NCBI GenBank assembly: GCA_944386545.1
Contig: CALXBK010000001.1
Location: 1-64,000, forward strand
Source of the DNA: an uncultured Ruminiclostridium sp.
GTDB taxonomy: Bacteria > Bacillota > Clostridia > Oscillospirales > Ruminococcaceae
Reading direction: 5' to 3'
Length of the DNA: 64,000 bases
Both the position numbers and the translations under genes were made by a program. Shown here piece after piece: positions 62,905 to 64,000 of this stretch. How positions within the stretch are numbered: the first letter of the stretch is position 1; each line of letters begins with the position of its first letter. The notes under the pieces are model-generated. The model was not told the origin of the DNA, did not search any database, and saw only the letters and a program-made list of their open reading frames with translations.

Positions 62905-64000
62905 TTCAAATTTCAACCCCAACGATGAAATTGAAGAGATCAAGAAAGCTGACGCTGACACAGCCCCGGTAAACGATCCGAAAATTTCCGAAAACGAAGC
63001 AGAAGCTCCTGCAACGGCAGAAGCTCCCGCTGAGACACAAGCAGAAATTTCTGCTGAAGCTGAGGCAGAGGCAGAGACTTCCGCTGAGGCAGAAACAGAG
63101 GAAAATGACGAAGCAGAAGCTCCCGCAGAGCAGGCGGCTCCCGTCAGAAAATCCGCACACATGACTGCGGCAGCAGCGGCACTCAACGCCGAGGGCGAGG
63201 AGGTTGACATCCGCCGCAGACAACCGAGAGCAGAAAAGACGATAAAGAAAGCGCGTATCTCCTACGAAAAGAAAAAGGGGCTTTACGGCTACGGCTTTAT
63301 CGCAATATGGATTGTCGGTGTAATCTATATGTTCCTTATTCCGATAATTCAGTCGGCTTATTATTCGCTCTCCGAAACAAAGCTTGTTACCACAAAGGAG
63401 CAGGCGGCTGAGCTGGGAATGAGCTCGGTAGGTATCTACACCGAATGGAACAACTTCGGAAACTACCAGGAAGCCCTGTTCAGAAACCAGGATTACCTCC
63501 CCAACCTCACGCAGTCGTTGGGCGAAATGGTGCCTCAGGTAATCGTAGTAATGATATTCTCGCTGTTTATCGCACTTCTGCTCAACCAGAAGTTCAGAGG
63601 AAGAACACTCGCAAGAGCTATCTTCTTCCTGCCGGTACTCGTTGCGACGGGCCCCGTGCTTGCGGTAATCAGAGGTGATATTTCAACCAACGGTATTTCG
63701 AGCGGTGAGCAGTTCAGCGCACTGTTCCAGACCGACCTTGTAGACGAGCTGCTGTCCTTCCTCGGTATTTACAACCTGAACGAACAGCTCACCGAAACGA
63801 TACAGACAATCACCAGTGACATCTTCAACCTGCTGTGGAGTGCGGGTATTCAGATTTTGATATTCCTTGCGGCGTTACAGCAGATACCCACCTCGGCAAA
63901 AGAGGCGGCGTCAATGGAGGGTGCTACCGGCTGGGAATTCTTCTGGAAGATAACCTTCCCGATGATAAGCCCGATGATACTGGCGAACCTGATATACACG
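62897..64000 (+). CDS. Second MalF-type sugar permease with Ala/Glu-rich N-terminal tail, partial
   Basis: Open from ATG 62897 (AAGGGAG 9 bases upstream) to the window edge, 368 codons and no stop. Residues 1-115 or so are a cytosolic low-complexity tail of Glu, Ala, Ser, Thr and Pro, followed by a basic patch (RRRQPRAEKTIKKAR) and then the first helix at about 132-155. The EAA loop reads KEAASMEGATGWEFFWKITFP, so it is an authentic type I permease. An expected MalG partner may lie beyond the edge. It is the third permease of the cluster. Confidence 0.88.
   Translation, partial: MNNSNFNPNDEIEEIKKADADTAPVNDPKISENEAEAPATAEAPAETQAEISAEAEAEAETSAEAETEENDEAEAPAEQAAPVRKSAHMTAAAAALNAEGEEVDIRRRQPRAEKTIKKARISYEKKKGLYGYGFIAIWIVGVIYMFLIPIIQSAYYSLSETKLVTTKEQAAELGMSSVGIYTEWNNFGNYQEALFRNQDYLPNLTQSLGEMVPQVIVVMIFSLFIALLLNQKFRGRTLARAIFFLPVLVATGPVLAVIRGDISTNGISSGEQFSALFQTDLVDELLSFLGIYNLNEQLTETIQTITSDIFNLLWSAGIQILIFLAALQQIPTSAKEAASMEGATGWEFFWKITFPMISPMILANLIYT

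Overview
The window reads as chromosomal DNA of a Gram-positive anaerobe of the class Clostridia, most likely an Oscillospiraceae/Ruminococcaceae-type gut bacterium (an [Eubacterium] siraeum- or Ruminococcus-like relative). This is an inference. It rests on AGGAGG-type ribosome binding sites with ATG, GTG and TTG starts, sigma-A promoters with 17-base spacers, a Firmicutes F-type ATP synthase with atpZ/atpI, ABC-F, RecX, YqhQ, PASTA, lipobox and sortase-like proteins, and no outer-membrane genes. Base composition is roughly even by eye, with AT-rich stretches between genes.

Layout. 1-3 kb is a decayed zone: an IS1182-type transposase remnant joined to a beheaded S41 peptidase, a YunG-like protein, a frameshifted zinc-ribbon relic, a compact Cu/Zn superoxide dismutase and a zinc-ribbon fragment. 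3.1-12.1 kb is the ATP synthase operon (orf-atpZ-atpI-atpB-atpE-atpF-atpH-atpA-small orf-atpG-atpD-broken orf-atpC); its c subunit carries the two-carboxylate signature known from Na+-translocating rotors. 12.2-15.6 kb (minus) holds broken membrane genes, a DUF4956/VTC-type polyphosphate polymerase pair and a degenerate SpoIID-like protein. 15.6-25.3 kb is one long co-directional run: citrate synthase, membrane protein, lipoprotein, two-component system, yqhQ, prmC, recA, recX. 25.5-27.6 kb holds rimO and pgsA. 27.7-33.5 kb (minus) holds a prepilin-like protein, lipoprotein, NAD(P)HX repair enzyme, AI-2E family exporter and an SGNH esterase lipoprotein. 33.7-41.8 kb holds mazF, a 75-residue sortase-substrate-like peptide, a GGDEF-EAL protein, pheST, a foldase-like lipoprotein and a small orf. 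42-51 kb holds leuS (minus), a PASTA pseudokinase, pheA, a fused ispDF and an ABC-F ATPase. 51.2-64 kb is one cluster driven by a strong promoter: two LolD/MacB-type ATPases (one with an AbrB-like tail), a 1050-residue solute-binding protein, three MalF/MalG-type permeases (the last cut by the window edge), an NHL/TPR membrane protein, a YIP1 family protein and a DUF5696 protein.

Two things stand out. First, a dispersed element of about 142 bp, made of several hairpins, occurs seven times in full and once as a fragment. Two copies sit inside reading frames with matching 2-bp flanks, two sit inside the ATP synthase operon, and two inverted copies bracket rimO. Second, the 51-64 kb cluster looks like a coherent, functionally undefined surface carbohydrate system that combines lipoprotein-release-type ATPases with sugar-importer permeases.
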